Numbered from the stretch's first letter, positions 16,080-24,696 are shown. The stretch is DNA of 33,673 nt from Nitrososphaerales archaeon (GCA_030038075.1 JASHPO010000068.1:1-33673); one strand, 5' to 3'. A program made the numbers and translations. The notes: generated by a model not told the origin, from the sequence alone.

Positions 16080-16340
16080 GAGAAGGGGGGCTCTGAACAA
16101 ATCGTTCAGTATTGAACCATCATCTGTTCAGCTTGTTCGTACCGGCCATATTGCTCTGATTGAGCTGAACAACTGAAGCGATCTATTCAGTGCAGCTAGG
16201 TCTTTGAATTTAATTCTTTGGAGCTTAGAGAGCTCGTTTCAAGCTCCGCCGTAAAACAAATCACGCTGTTGCGGAAAGGAAAAAGATTTCTCTGAATAAA
16301 AAAGATAGATTTTCTTTCCTTCCAATAGACTGATCTCAGA
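16080..16340 (+). other. Gene-free region rich in inverted repeats (strand unknown)
   Basis: The 485 nt between the methyltransferase and the next small gene hold no ORF I can support. Instead there are several inverted repeats: CTGAAC-AAATC-GTTCAG (16093-16109); GTTCAGCT (16126-16133) with AGCTGAAC (16163-16170); a further ATTCAG (16185-16190); GGAGCTT (16220-16226) with AAGCTCC (16241-16247); and a purine tract at 16273-16289 facing a pyrimidine tract at 16310-16324. The hexamer CTGAAC/GTTCAG thus appears four times in ~80 nt. Could be a structured RNA or a cluster of operator sites. Confidence 0.35.
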
Positions 16341-16464
16341 ATTTTCCAAGTGTGAACATAGCGGATCTGAAAAATTCCAAAGTCACTCGATATTGGAGAG
16401 CTATGAGATTCTTTTGCATGAATTTCTTAAAAACAGAAATAACAGAGCGAAGAGATAACTCAGG

Positions 16465-16635
16465 TTGTCATCCAATACAATTTGCGACAAATGCCACGCC
16501 GGTTTGATGCTCCCTTATGAAAGGAAGATAACAAACCGAGGTAAGGAGGCAAAGATAGTGGGCCTCAAGTGCGATAATTGCGGGTGGATCAAGCTAAACG
16601 ACGATGACGATGTTTGGTCTATAGTTGGTTTGTAA
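16465..16635 (+). CDS. 56-residue zinc-ribbon protein
   Basis: A short gene with two CxxC pairs, CDKC (residues 7-10) and CDNC (36-39), spaced as in zinc ribbons, a basic middle (YERKITNRGKEAK) and an acidic end (DDDDVW). The TTG at 16465 must be the start because an in-frame TAA lies at 16456 and the next start would lose the first cysteine pair. Function unknown; small zinc ribbons of this kind often bind nucleic acid or partner proteins. It lies 66 nt before another small gene on the same strand and may be co-transcribed with it. Confidence 0.6.
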   Translation: MSSNTICDKCHAGLMLPYERKITNRGKEAKIVGLKCDNCGWIKLNDDDDVWSIVGL

Positions 16636-16701
16636 GAGTAATTTATCTGCTTCTGGCGGGAGAATTGAAATATTGGCAGACGAGCGTTAAGGTAGAAGCA
16701 A

Positions 16702-16932
16702 ATGAAGCTCTATCTGGCATACTGGCCATCACAATGGCAGTCCGCAACGACTGATGAAACTGTTGTCGATCTTATATTTGGAGTGTTCAATTCGCGTGAA
16801 ACGGCCCAGAAGGTTGTTTCCAACGCCATGTCTTCCAAAGAGTGGGAAGAATACAAGGACGAGTTCGTCTATGAAGAAGTTGAAGTTGACAAGTATCATC
16901 CTATCCCACATGTCAGCGAGAGCGCGGTTTAA
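16702..16932 (+). CDS. Small acidic conserved-type hypothetical protein
   Basis: 76 residues starting MKLYLAYWPSQWQSATTDET with a patterned body (FNSRETAQKVVSNAMSSKEW) and an acidic stretch EYKDEFVYEEVEVDKYHP. No known domain; no membrane segment or signal. The balanced composition and regular amphipathic pattern suggest a real folded protein with an alpha/beta arrangement. ATG at 16702 has a weak GGTAG upstream. Converges on the nth gene with a 26-nt gap. Confidence 0.55.
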   Translation: MKLYLAYWPSQWQSATTDETVVDLIFGVFNSRETAQKVVSNAMSSKEWEEYKDEFVYEEVEVDKYHPIPHVSESAV

Positions 16933-16958
16933 TCAAAGAGAGCAAAGATAGCAATGCG

Positions 16959-17618
16959 CTACGCTAATTGATGCGACTGCTTGAAATAAAGACACTTGTC
17001 AGACAGGGGGCATAGTTCGCAAAGTGGTTTCCTCGCCACGCATAGCTTTCTGCCATGAAGAATCAATAGCAGTGAAAGTCTGGGCCACAATTCTCTTGGC
17101 GTGATTTTCATAAGATCTTGTTCTATCTTCTCTGGAGATTTCTCTCGAGTAAGACCAATTCGCTTTGAAAGCCTCTGAACGTGAGTGTCGACCGCAATTC
17201 CTTCGATTTTGTCAAATCCTGCGCTAAGCACGATGTTTGCTGTTTTTCTCCCAACGCCAGTTAGCGTCATCAGTTCGTCCATGGACTCAGGAACTCTTCC
17301 CTTGAACTCGGACATGATTTTCTTCGAGATTTCTTTTATTCGTCTCGCCTTTACCCGGAAAAAACCCGTGGGTTTGATCAATCTCTCGATTTCGCGTACG
17401 CTCGCTTTAGACATTTGTTTAGCATCCGGGAATCTCCGAAAGAGCGCTGGCGTGACACGGTTCACCTGCGCATCGGTACATTGAGCTGAGAGAATTGTTG
17501 CAATCAAAAGCTGGAATACATCGTTGTGAGTCAGAGGGGTTTTGATTCTCGGATAGAGATCATTGAGACGCGTGACGATTTCCTGTCCGCTCATGGTAGG
17601 AATCAGATCGCGGCTCAT
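16959..17618 (-). CDS. nth: Endonuclease III (DNA glycosylase/AP lyase)
   Basis: Base-excision repair enzyme removing oxidised pyrimidines and cutting at abasic sites. Diagnostic parts: LLIATILSAQCTDAQVN, helix-hairpin-helix LTGVGRKTANIVLS with the catalytic Lys, the catalytic Asp in AVDTHVQRLSKRIGL, and the [4Fe-4S] loop C-x6-C-x2-C-x5-C (CVARKPLCELCPLSDKC) near the C-terminus. The frame stays open to a GTG at 17696, but the ATG at 17618 is preferred: a TATA-like TTTAAG lies ~31 nt upstream (leaderless spacing), and the protein then has the family length of ~219 residues. ATG 17594 and ATG 17639 are alternatives. Divergent from the amrS-like gene. Confidence 0.93.
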   Translation of the reverse strand: MSRDLIPTMSGQEIVTRLNDLYPRIKTPLTHNDVFQLLIATILSAQCTDAQVNRVTPALFRRFPDAKQMSKASVREIERLIKPTGFFRVKARRIKEISKKIMSEFKGRVPESMDELMTLTGVGRKTANIVLSAGFDKIEGIAVDTHVQRLSKRIGLTREKSPEKIEQDLMKITPRELWPRLSLLLILHGRKLCVARKPLCELCPLSDKCLYFKQSHQLA

Positions 17619-17698
17619 TGATGGCTCTCTCAAAGACATTGAGCTTAAACGCTTATTTGGTCTAATGAGCAATAATCGCAAATTAGAAGACGACACTG

Positions 17699-18757
17699 AT
17701 GAGAGAAGCTGAGCTTTATGTCCGCTTGCCTGAAGGAAAGGTCAAGTGCACCGCGTGCGCAAGAAATTGTCAAGTAAGCGAAGGCCAGATTGGACTATGC
17801 GGCATAAGGCAAAATATCGGCGGAAAATTGCATCTACTATCTTACGGCAAGTTGTTCACGGGCCATATAGACCCGATTGAGAAAAAACCCGTATCTCACT
17901 ACCGGCCTGGCACAAGAATATTCTCAGTTTCGACAAGCGGTTGCAATTGGCTGTGCAAATATTGCCAAAACTACGATATCTCTCAAAGAAGAAAAGTCGA
18001 AGGCATGGACATAGGGGCTTCAGATGTTCCTCGGCTGGCAATCGCTCAGGGCTGTCAGGGAATCGCGTACACATACAACGAGCCCACGATCTTTATCGAG
18101 TTTGCAAAAGATATCGGGGTTGAAGCTCACAAGAAGGGCTTGTTCAACATATTTGTTTCGAATGGATTCGGAACGTCTGATACCGTGAAGATGATGTCGC
18201 AGTTCTTAGATTGTATTACGGTGGACTTTAAGGGGAATGCCGAGAGAGAGTTCGTGAGAAAGTACATCGGAATTCCCAGTGCGGCGCCAATTTTCGATTC
18301 CTTGTCCGAAATCAAGAACAAAACCAAGATTCACGTGGAGATTACTGACCTCGTTATTCCCCAGGTTGGCGATAATTTGCAAGAAGCGAAAAAGCTGTCC
18401 AAGTGGGTGTACGAAAATCTCGGCCCGATGACGCCTATTCACTTTCTCAGATTCCACCCTGACTACAAAATGATGGAATTCCCCGTGACACCGATAAAAA
18501 TGCTCGAAGCCCATTATAACGTTGCGAAAGAAGAGGGACTACAGTACGTATATCTCGGCAATGTTCCTGGCCACAGACTAGAGCATACCTATTGTCACGG
18601 CTGCAATGAAGTTGTGGTCAGTCGTTATGGTTTTGACATCACCAAATGGAATCTTGACGATCAAAACAGGTGCTATTTTTGCGGTTCGAAAATACCAATC
18701 CAAGGCAAATTGGCAAGCTCTGTATCAGAAGCCAGATACCTTCCCGCTTATTTCTGA
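17699..18757 (+). CDS. amrS: AmmeMemoRadiSam-type radical SAM enzyme
   Basis: 352 residues. The radical SAM cluster motif CxxxCxxC is at C82, C86, C89 (SGCNWLCKYCQNYDIS), preceded by the family-specific N-terminal cysteine region KCTACARNCQVSEGQIGLCG (16-35) and the glycine-rich HYRPGTRIFSVSTSG. A C-terminal zinc-like knuckle (CHGC around residue 302 and CYFC near 323) is also present. This matches AmrS/PflA-like COG1180 proteins, whose substrate is not established; AMMECR1 and Memo partners are not in the window. ATG at 17699 begins two bases from the longest nth frame, in a divergent arrangement. The PAC2 gene follows after 47 nt. Confidence 0.88.
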   Translation: MREAELYVRLPEGKVKCTACARNCQVSEGQIGLCGIRQNIGGKLHLLSYGKLFTGHIDPIEKKPVSHYRPGTRIFSVSTSGCNWLCKYCQNYDISQRRKVEGMDIGASDVPRLAIAQGCQGIAYTYNEPTIFIEFAKDIGVEAHKKGLFNIFVSNGFGTSDTVKMMSQFLDCITVDFKGNAEREFVRKYIGIPSAAPIFDSLSEIKNKTKIHVEITDLVIPQVGDNLQEAKKLSKWVYENLGPMTPIHFLRFHPDYKMMEFPVTPIKMLEAHYNVAKEEGLQYVYLGNVPGHRLEHTYCHGCNEVVVSRYGFDITKWNLDDQNRCYFCGSKIPIQGKLASSVSEARYLPAYF

Positions 18758-18804
18758 CATAGTTCAATCCATATTAGCGCGAAGAGCTCGAAGTAAAGCA
18801 CCCC

Positions 18805-19563
18805 ATGAAAGTGCAGTTAGTCTCGCTGTCAAAGCCCAGTCTAAATGATCCCATTCTGATATGCGGACTACCCGGTGCCGCGTTTGTGGGTAAATTCGCG
18901 ATTGATCACCTTATCACTGAGCTTGCAGCGAAGCCGCTCTTAGAACTTTATTCGGATGGCCTGCCACCGCAGGTGGTTGTCGGGCAAGATGGCTCCGCCG
19001 CTCTAATGTCCAACGGTCTTTATTTTTGGGAAAATGAGGAAGGTAAGGATCTGATTTTTTACACTGCAGACGCGCAGCCGACGACGCCAGAGAGTGAGTA
19101 CATACTTTCGGAAAAAGTCATTGATTTTGTAGTAGAAGAGTACAAGTCAAAGGAACTTGTGACCCTTGGAGCGTACGTTACGGGCGCTTATTCCTCAAGC
19201 CCAAAGGTTTACGCCGCCGCGACAGATTCTCGTTGCGCTAGGATAATCGAAGACCTAGGTTGCACACTGATGGGCGGCGGAGCGATCACGGGAATGAACG
19301 GTCTGCTGTTGGGTATGGCGAAACTGAAGGGGATGTCTGGATTCTCTCTGCTGGGCGAAACGTCGGGATATTCCTTTGACGGAAAGGCTTCGGGAGTCGT
19401 TCTCAAATACCTAGGCAAGTTAATCGGCGTAAACATCAAACCCGAGAAACTAGAGAAGAGAGCGATCGACGCACAAGAGGTTCTTAATGCTATTGACAGA
19501 ACCAGCGGGCAGCGAGATTCACCTACGCAGCCGGAACTGAAAAGGCCGAATTACATCAGCTAA
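18805..19563 (+). CDS. PAC2 family protein (archaeal proteasome-assembly-chaperone-like)
   Basis: 252 residues of the PAC2/COG2047-like fold: DPILICGLPGAAFVGKFAID near the N-terminus, the mid-domain LVTLGAYVTGAYSSSPKVYA, and GGGAITGMNGLLLGMAKLKG are family hallmarks. Archaeal PbaA/PbaB proteins of this family bind proteasome precursors; some members act on other substrates, so the exact role is not fixed. Cytoplasmic, no signal. It probably shares a transcript with the radical SAM gene upstream. Its TAA overlaps the TAG of the converging ferredoxin gene (CTAA, 19560-19563). Confidence 0.85.
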   Translation: MKVQLVSLSKPSLNDPILICGLPGAAFVGKFAIDHLITELAAKPLLELYSDGLPPQVVVGQDGSAALMSNGLYFWENEEGKDLIFYTADAQPTTPESEYILSEKVIDFVVEEYKSKELVTLGAYVTGAYSSSPKVYAAATDSRCARIIEDLGCTLMGGGAITGMNGLLLGMAKLKGMSGFSLLGETSGYSFDGKASGVVLKYLGKLIGVNIKPEKLEKRAIDAQEVLNAIDRTSGQRDSPTQPELKRPNYIS

Positions 19564-20213
19564 CCTTTGGGAAGCGGAGGGTGAATCCTCTCTCCTGTTT
19601 CCGCATCTTCGATGATTATCGCTCCCGTTGGGCACATTTCTGCTGCTTGGATTATGGTATCATTGTCCGCGGCGCTGGGGTCCACTACATAAGCTGTGGG
19701 TGCAAATATAGTGGGGGTTTCCTGCTTTTTGAGCTGGAATACGTTTGGAGCCAGCGAGACGCATACGGAGTTCGACACGCAAATGTCGTCGTCGATTCTG
19801 ACAGTGATCGGTCGTATGTGACTCGGTTTGGGTTTGAATGGCGCGAGTCTATTTCCCGCGAAGACTGCCCCGATCCCCAAAAACATCAACGCCAGGCCCA
19901 GGTACCTGGAGGAAACACCGTAGACAATGATCGTACCAATTTGCTGATAACCAGCACAATTCCAGCCTGTTATGGAGGGATAGCATTGTACCAGGTTCAT
20001 GGGGTCGCTCCCATTATAGTGTGATTGAAAGTAAGTTTCGGGCGTGTAGGTGTCGTTAATGGAAACAGAGCCAGTCGCCACCAGATAATAATGTGGCTGC
20101 ACCTGTGGTATGAAACCGTAAACCAAAAAAATTATCCCTGTTATCACAACAGCGAAGCCCAGCAAGACAAGCGGATCGGGCTTTAATGAAAAGGAAGTCT
20201 TCTTGTCCGACAT
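19560..20213 (-). CDS. Membrane-anchored single-cluster ferredoxin
   Basis: 217 residues. Two hydrophobic helices (about 15-35 and 100-120) enclose an external loop of ~65 residues with two cysteines (C77, C86). A positively charged linker (FKPKPSHIRP) leads to a cytoplasmic ferredoxin domain (about 134-213) beginning VRIDDDICVSNSVCVSLAPN and ending AAEMCPTGAIIIED. The visible cluster cysteines are C145, C151 and C194, i.e. C-x5-C...CP, as in monocluster [3Fe-4S] ferredoxins (the type that feeds cytochrome P450); a four-iron cluster would need a fourth ligand not seen at the usual site. Insertion of a ~20-residue loop between C151 and C194 is present. Possible membrane electron carrier; partner unknown. 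Confidence 0.75.
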   Translation of the reverse strand: MSDKKTSFSLKPDPLVLLGFAVVITGIIFLVYGFIPQVQPHYYLVATGSVSINDTYTPETYFQSHYNGSDPMNLVQCYPSITGWNCAGYQQIGTIIVYGVSSRYLGLALMFLGIGAVFAGNRLAPFKPKPSHIRPITVRIDDDICVSNSVCVSLAPNVFQLKKQETPTIFAPTAYVVDPSAADNDTIIQAAEMCPTGAIIIEDAETGERIHPPLPKG

Positions 20214-20337
20214 AGCGGATTTTTCCGATTTTTAGAATGACCAATTTCCTGCTTGATTTTCTGATTTAACACTTGCCGTTTCGCTGGAACCAAATTCCTT
20301 TTTAGTCGATGCACGACAAGTCCTTCAATTCTCCATT

Positions 20338-20850
20338 TTGTCGAAGCCTCGCTACAAGATCGATCCGACAATAAAAATCGCGAGGAACATCGAAAGCGGA
20401 ACTCACAAGTTCAAGGATATCTTCGTGGGGTTTGAAGAGCTTGACGCAGTGAAGGCGATTTTCGGCAAAAAAACTTCAGAGCAGATTGAGAGCCTTATAG
20501 TCGAAGTTTTTCCTAGGGACGGATTCATGGGCGTGTCAGATTACGATGGACACATAGTTGCCAGTCAATCCTACTTGAACAATGGAGAGGAATGGAGCAT
20601 ATATTTGGACGTGGTTCATGAGCTAGTCCACGTCAGGCAGTTCAAAGACGGAAAGGAACTGTTCGACCAAAGCTACTCGTATGTTGATAGGCCCACAGAA
20701 ATTGAAGCCTACAAGGTCGGGACACAGGAAGCTCGGAGAATCGGATTGACCGAGGAGGAGATATACAATTACCTCGATATACCATGGATCTCGAAGGAAG
20801 AGCTCAAACGCCTAGCCAAGTCTTGTCATTTGCAGATAGAGGATACCTAG
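20338..20850 (+). CDS. Putative zinc metallopeptidase (HExxH)
   Basis: 170-residue soluble protein with DVVHELVHVRQ (91-101), the zincin HExxH motif with Glu95 as candidate catalytic base and His94/His98 as ligands. The later RPTEIEAYKVGTQEARRIG (118-136) matches the R-P-x-E-I-E-A segment often supplying the third ligand in small intracellular metallopeptidases. No signal peptide, so it acts in the cytoplasm. Start is TTG at 20338. Substrate unknown. Its TAG shares CTAG (20847-20850) with the stop codon of the converging HIT gene. Confidence 0.7.
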   Translation: MSKPRYKIDPTIKIARNIESGTHKFKDIFVGFEELDAVKAIFGKKTSEQIESLIVEVFPRDGFMGVSDYDGHIVASQSYLNNGEEWSIYLDVVHELVHVRQFKDGKELFDQSYSYVDRPTEIEAYKVGTQEARRIGLTEEEIYNYLDIPWISKEELKRLAKSCHLQIEDT

Positions 20851-21308
20851 TTTAATGCCTTCGCAATTTCCTTCGCGGTTTTCTGCAACTCATCCATCGT
20901 TAAATCCTTCCGATCCATGAACTTTCCCTTGTGTGCCATCTTGACAGGAATCACGTGTACGTGAACGTGCGCGACCATTTGGTTTGCAGCTTCACCGTTA
21001 TTTTGCACCATTCGGAACCCCTCGCTCTCGGTTGCCTTCATCACCGCCTTTGAAATACGAACGGCCAAAGCAAACAGTTCCCCTATCTCTGATTCTGTCA
21101 TGTCCCAGACTGTCTCCCCGTGTTTTCTGGGGCAGACTAAAGTATGACCAACACTGAACGGAGCCCGGTCCATGAATGCGATGTAATCGTTGTTGTCGTA
21201 TACAATCGCAGCCGGAAGTTTTTTGGTAGCTATCTTGCAAAAGACGCAATCTTCCGCCGCGACGCTTGCTGAATTTTTAATTTTCACTGACAACTCTGTG
21301 TTCAGCAT
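20847..21308 (-). CDS. HIT family nucleotide-binding hydrolase
   Basis: 153 residues of the HINT-like branch of HIT proteins, which hydrolyse or transfer AMP-type groups from nucleotide phosphoramidates or dinucleotides. Seen: DCVFCKIATKKLPAAIVYDN (20-39) with the CxxC zinc pair, APFSVGHTLVCPRKH (54-68), NNGEAANQMVAHVHVHVIP with the histidine triad H-V-H-V-H near residues 114-118. About 18 residues precede the usual family start; ATG at 21308 is the only good start. Physiological substrate not predictable. Confidence 0.92.
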   Translation of the reverse strand: MLNTELSVKIKNSASVAAEDCVFCKIATKKLPAAIVYDNNDYIAFMDRAPFSVGHTLVCPRKHGETVWDMTESEIGELFALAVRISKAVMKATESEGFRMVQNNGEAANQMVAHVHVHVIPVKMAHKGKFMDRKDLTMDELQKTAKEIAKALN

Positions 21309-21387
21309 CTAGCCGTCGAAATAAGTATTAAAACCAAATCTGTAAGTTAATCAACCCGAAATCGACACAATGAATGATGTTTAGGTT

Positions 21388-22971
21388 TTGCAGGAAGCTG
21401 AAACCTCTAACGCGTTTCGAGAGATGGCGAGAAGAATCTCAAAAAGAGAACATCCGGGCTCACGGCTATCAGACGCCGAGATATGGCGGCTCAAGCTGAA
21501 AGTCTGCAAGGAGTTCAAACTAAACCGTGTTCCAAAAAACACTGAGATATTGAAGTTTCTCAACGACACCGATCGCCGCGAGTTCGAATTCCGTTTCAGA
21601 AGAAAGAGCATCAGGACGTCCTCTGGAATCGCTGTTGTTACAGTCATAACAAAGCCTTTCGATTGTCCCCACGGAACGTGCACTTTCTGCCCGGGCGGGT
21701 CGCGCTTCGGAACGCCTCAAAGTTACACGAAGAATTCTCCAGCTGCCGTATTCGGAGCGGCAAGAGATTACGATCCCAAAAGACAAACTTGTGACATGCT
21801 GAGCTTTCTGGAAGCAAACGGTCACGACACCAGCAAGATCGAGATGATACTGCTCGGCGGTACGATTCTTGCTATGCCGAAAGACTACCAGAAGAGCTTC
21901 GTGAAGAGCTGCTTCGATGCCTTGAATGAACAAGATTCGGAAACGCTTCAAGACGCAATAACTCAAAACGGAAAGGGCAGCCATCGCTGCGTCGGACTGA
22001 CGATAGAGACAAAACCCGATTGGTGCAGATCGGAACACCTTGACACGCTTCTCTCATACGCCACTACCAGAGTTGAGCTTGGAGTCCAGTCGCTTCGCGA
22101 GGATGTTTTGAAGGCAGTTAACAGAGGCCACACTCTCTCCGATACGATTCTAGCATTTCGCCTTGCCAAGGATTCATGCTTCAAAGTTGTCGCACACATG
22201 ATGCCCGGCCTCCCGGAATCCGATCCGGACAAGGACCTTGAGGACCTCATCACTCTGGTTGAAGACGAAAAGTACAGGCCCGATATGCTCAAAATCTATC
22301 CGACGCTCGTCGTGGAAGGAACCGCGCTGTTCCAACAGTTAAAGATGGGAAAGTACCGACCCTACGACACTGAAGAACTGATAGAAATACTCTGCAAATT
22401 CAAGAGCCGCGTTCCGCCTTGGCTTCGAATAATGCGCATTCAAAGAGAGATACCAAGGGAGGAGATCGCTGAAGGAACCCGCGCCGGAAATCTCCGCCAG
22501 CTCGTCCTTGACGAAATGGCAAGAAGAAATCTGTCTTGCAGGTGCATAAGATGCAGGGAGGTCGGTCATAATTCTAAGATTAGTAATAACCCTCAATTCA
22601 AAAGAATGGATTACGGCTCTTCAGGTGGACAGGAGATCTTCCTCTCTTTCGAGGACGGCGACATTCTCTTTGGCTTTTTGCGCCTGAGAATTCCCTCGGG
22701 TAGCGAGCATAGACCTGAAATCGCGTCCCGAAACTGCGCACTGGTACGCGAACTGCACGTGTACGGCACTGTCGTTCCCGTCGGCGAAAAGGCTCGGATT
22801 GATTCGACGCAGCACAAGGGAATAGGGTCGAGACTCTTATCAGAAGCTGAATCAATCGCCAAAGAGTATTCGAAAAGCAAACTCGTCATCATCTCCGCCG
22901 CAGGGACAAAGGAGTACTACAGGAAACGCGGCTACTCCGATGACGGACCTTTTGTCTCCAAGCTTCTCTAG
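21388..22971 (+). CDS. elp3: Archaeal Elp3-type tRNA uridine(34) acetyltransferase
   Basis: 527 residues, full length for Elp3. The N-terminal radical SAM part has the Elp3-type cysteine motif FDCPHGTCTFCPGG (C93, C98, C101), then GLTIETKPDW and RVELGVQSLREDVLKAVNRG. A cysteine pair (CRCIRCREVGH, about 390-400) precedes the C-terminal GNAT domain, whose acetyl-CoA loop is QHKGIGSRLLSEAE. Known for the family: formation of carboxymethyl-type modification on wobble uridine of tRNA, without other Elongator subunits in archaea. The start is TTG at 21388. The stop TAG shares CTAG with the opposing gene. Confidence 0.95.
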   Translation: MQEAETSNAFREMARRISKREHPGSRLSDAEIWRLKLKVCKEFKLNRVPKNTEILKFLNDTDRREFEFRFRRKSIRTSSGIAVVTVITKPFDCPHGTCTFCPGGSRFGTPQSYTKNSPAAVFGAARDYDPKRQTCDMLSFLEANGHDTSKIEMILLGGTILAMPKDYQKSFVKSCFDALNEQDSETLQDAITQNGKGSHRCVGLTIETKPDWCRSEHLDTLLSYATTRVELGVQSLREDVLKAVNRGHTLSDTILAFRLAKDSCFKVVAHMMPGLPESDPDKDLEDLITLVEDEKYRPDMLKIYPTLVVEGTALFQQLKMGKYRPYDTEELIEILCKFKSRVPPWLRIMRIQREIPREEIAEGTRAGNLRQLVLDEMARRNLSCRCIRCREVGHNSKISNNPQFKRMDYGSSGGQEIFLSFEDGDILFGFLRLRIPSGSEHRPEIASRNCALVRELHVYGTVVPVGEKARIDSTQHKGIGSRLLSEAESIAKEYSKSKLVIISAAGTKEYYRKRGYSDDGPFVSKLL

Positions 22972-23720
22972 GCTTCGCTCGCAATATCTGAAACCCTCTT
23001 TGCAAAATCCTCAATGTCCCCCTGCGGGAGAGCGCCCTGACCTGCAAAGAACCTCAGCTTGCATTTAGAGTTGACCGAGACGATGATCGGCCTTGATGCG
23101 GCGTCCTCGTAGGTTGGTTGAAACTTTGCCCTGAAGGATTTGATCTCGCCAGAGCCAGCAAGTTCCTTGTACGTCTTTGAGTTGACCGGGTCCGTCCCTG
23201 AAAGGGTGGCGTCATTGAAAAACGGATTGCCCAGACCCGTCAGTGAAACCGAATTGACCTCTATCGCTTCTGTCATCAGGCTCTTCATCGCGTCATTCTG
23301 AAGCAGGAGTTGGGCAATGCATTCCTTTCCGAAGGTCCCAGAAAGAGATTCCGCAAGAGAAGTCTTTTGCTTTGCGCTGAACGAGTACAATTCTAAAATG
23401 CCGTCCTTTCTCAGATGAAATTCTCCAGTCTCGGGCTCTGTCACTTCCTCCTCTATCCTTTCCAGCCTGCCATTCTGCAGTTTCAGACGCGTTCTCTGAA
23501 CTTTTTTAAATGAAAGCGAAAGGAACAGATTTTCTTCCTTTGATTTCGATTCTGCAACTATCCCCCAGTGCCTTTCGCCTTCGAGGAGATTTTCTTTCGC
23601 CCACCTTGCAACCGATTGCTCCGTTCCGGATTCAAACTTCATTAATTCTACTGAAGCGCCCTGTTCTCTTGCGGAAACAGGGAATGTTATTCCCTGTAGC
23701 TGTACTTGACCTCTCTGCAT
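22968..23720 (-). CDS. Unrecognised soluble protein converging on elp3
   Basis: 250 residues, no membrane segment, no signal, no motif I recognise. The sequence alternates strands and short loops (RTRLKLQNGRLERIEEEVTE, then TGEFHLRKDGILELYSFS) like a mostly beta N-terminal half, with a helical middle (LAESLSGTFGKECIAQLLLQ) and an ending IEDFAKRVSDIAS. Start ATG 23720 is 27 nt from the FBPase stop on the same strand, so the two may form one transcript. Its stop shares CTAG with elp3. The composition is like its neighbours and it looks native. Confidence 0.6.
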   Translation of the reverse strand: MQRGQVQLQGITFPVSAREQGASVELMKFESGTEQSVARWAKENLLEGERHWGIVAESKSKEENLFLSLSFKKVQRTRLKLQNGRLERIEEEVTEPETGEFHLRKDGILELYSFSAKQKTSLAESLSGTFGKECIAQLLLQNDAMKSLMTEAIEVNSVSLTGLGNPFFNDATLSGTDPVNSKTYKELAGSGEIKSFRAKFQPTYEDAASRPIIVSVNSKCKLRFFAGQGALPQGDIEDFAKRVSDIASEA

Positions 23721-23747
23721 TTCTCCAGCACGTTAATTCAATCGGTA

Positions 23748-24665
23748 TTAAGAGATGCGCGTCCCGATTTTCGCTTCCAGCTCTCTGATCAACAGCGAAC
23801 TTCCTACATAGAAAGCGCTCCTTTGGACCAGCGTCTTTGGCTGGATGTCTAAAATCGATTCGTAGCCGTTACTCGAATCTCCGCCAGCGAGCTCGGTTAA
23901 ATAACTTACAGCTGCGGTCTCGTAGCAGATCCGCAGTTTCCCGTCGGGCGCGCCCTTGTGAGCGGGGTACGAAAAAATACCGCCTCTCTGCAGGACCTGG
24001 TTATAATCGCCGATGAACGTCCCGCCGTAGCGGAGTCGCAGTCCCCTCGCTTCGAGGCTTGAAACGAACTTTTCGATCTGCGGTATCCAATCTGATCTTG
24101 TACCGCCGAAACCATATACTTCCGCCTTTTCCGGGATCTTCATTTCTTTGTATGCGAGCACGAACCTTCCCGAATTTTCTCCTTCCCGAATCTCGACGTA
24201 CTGATTTACTTTGCCGGAAATTGAAAGCGTGATCGTCAATGTAGGCCCGTAAGTTACAAACGCCGCAGCAATCAGATCCCTTCCCTTCTTGGGAAGTTCG
24301 CCCCTCCAGATGCCAAAGATGCTTCCCAGCGGGTTGTTCGTCGTGATGTTGGAGGAACCATCAAGCGGGTCCATTGAGACAGAGATAGAATCTTTTGATT
24401 GATCAAACCCTCCAAGAGGTTTCTCAAGCTCCTCGGATGCGACCCATCCGACTCTCGTCGTGTCCAAAAGCGCCTTTGCAAATGTTTCGTTTGCAAAGAC
24501 ATCCAGTTTTGCCTGGGTCTCACCAAAGGGGTTGAGTTTCTTCGTCATTCCTACGTGATAGGACATCTGCCGCGAGACTTGTTGTGACGTCTTCGCGATG
24601 GCTTCATAGACCTTGGCCAAATCACGCTCAATTTCAGTAAAATCGCTTTCAATAAAGTCAGGCAA
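23748..24665 (-). CDS. fbp: Fructose-1,6-bisphosphatase, class I
   Basis: Gluconeogenic phosphatase (305 residues) hydrolysing fructose-1,6-bisphosphate to fructose-6-phosphate. Metal-site motif DPLDGSSNI (with upstream EELE, the usual acidic ligand pair), GSIFGIW, then GGTFIGDYNQVLQRGGIFSY and KLRICYETAAVSYLTELAGG are the standard class I blocks, which separate it from the archaeal type V bifunctional enzyme. Start is TTG at 24665. It is divergent from FBP aldolase across 66-78 nt with a symmetrical TATA-like sequence between, so the two consecutive gluconeogenic steps may be co-regulated. Confidence 0.93.
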   Translation of the reverse strand: MPDFIESDFTEIERDLAKVYEAIAKTSQQVSRQMSYHVGMTKKLNPFGETQAKLDVFANETFAKALLDTTRVGWVASEELEKPLGGFDQSKDSISVSMDPLDGSSNITTNNPLGSIFGIWRGELPKKGRDLIAAAFVTYGPTLTITLSISGKVNQYVEIREGENSGRFVLAYKEMKIPEKAEVYGFGGTRSDWIPQIEKFVSSLEARGLRLRYGGTFIGDYNQVLQRGGIFSYPAHKGAPDGKLRICYETAAVSYLTELAGGDSSNGYESILDIQPKTLVQRSAFYVGSSLLIRELEAKIGTRIS

Positions 24666-24696
24666 TGTAGAGAATCACTCTGAAAGATGATCTATG

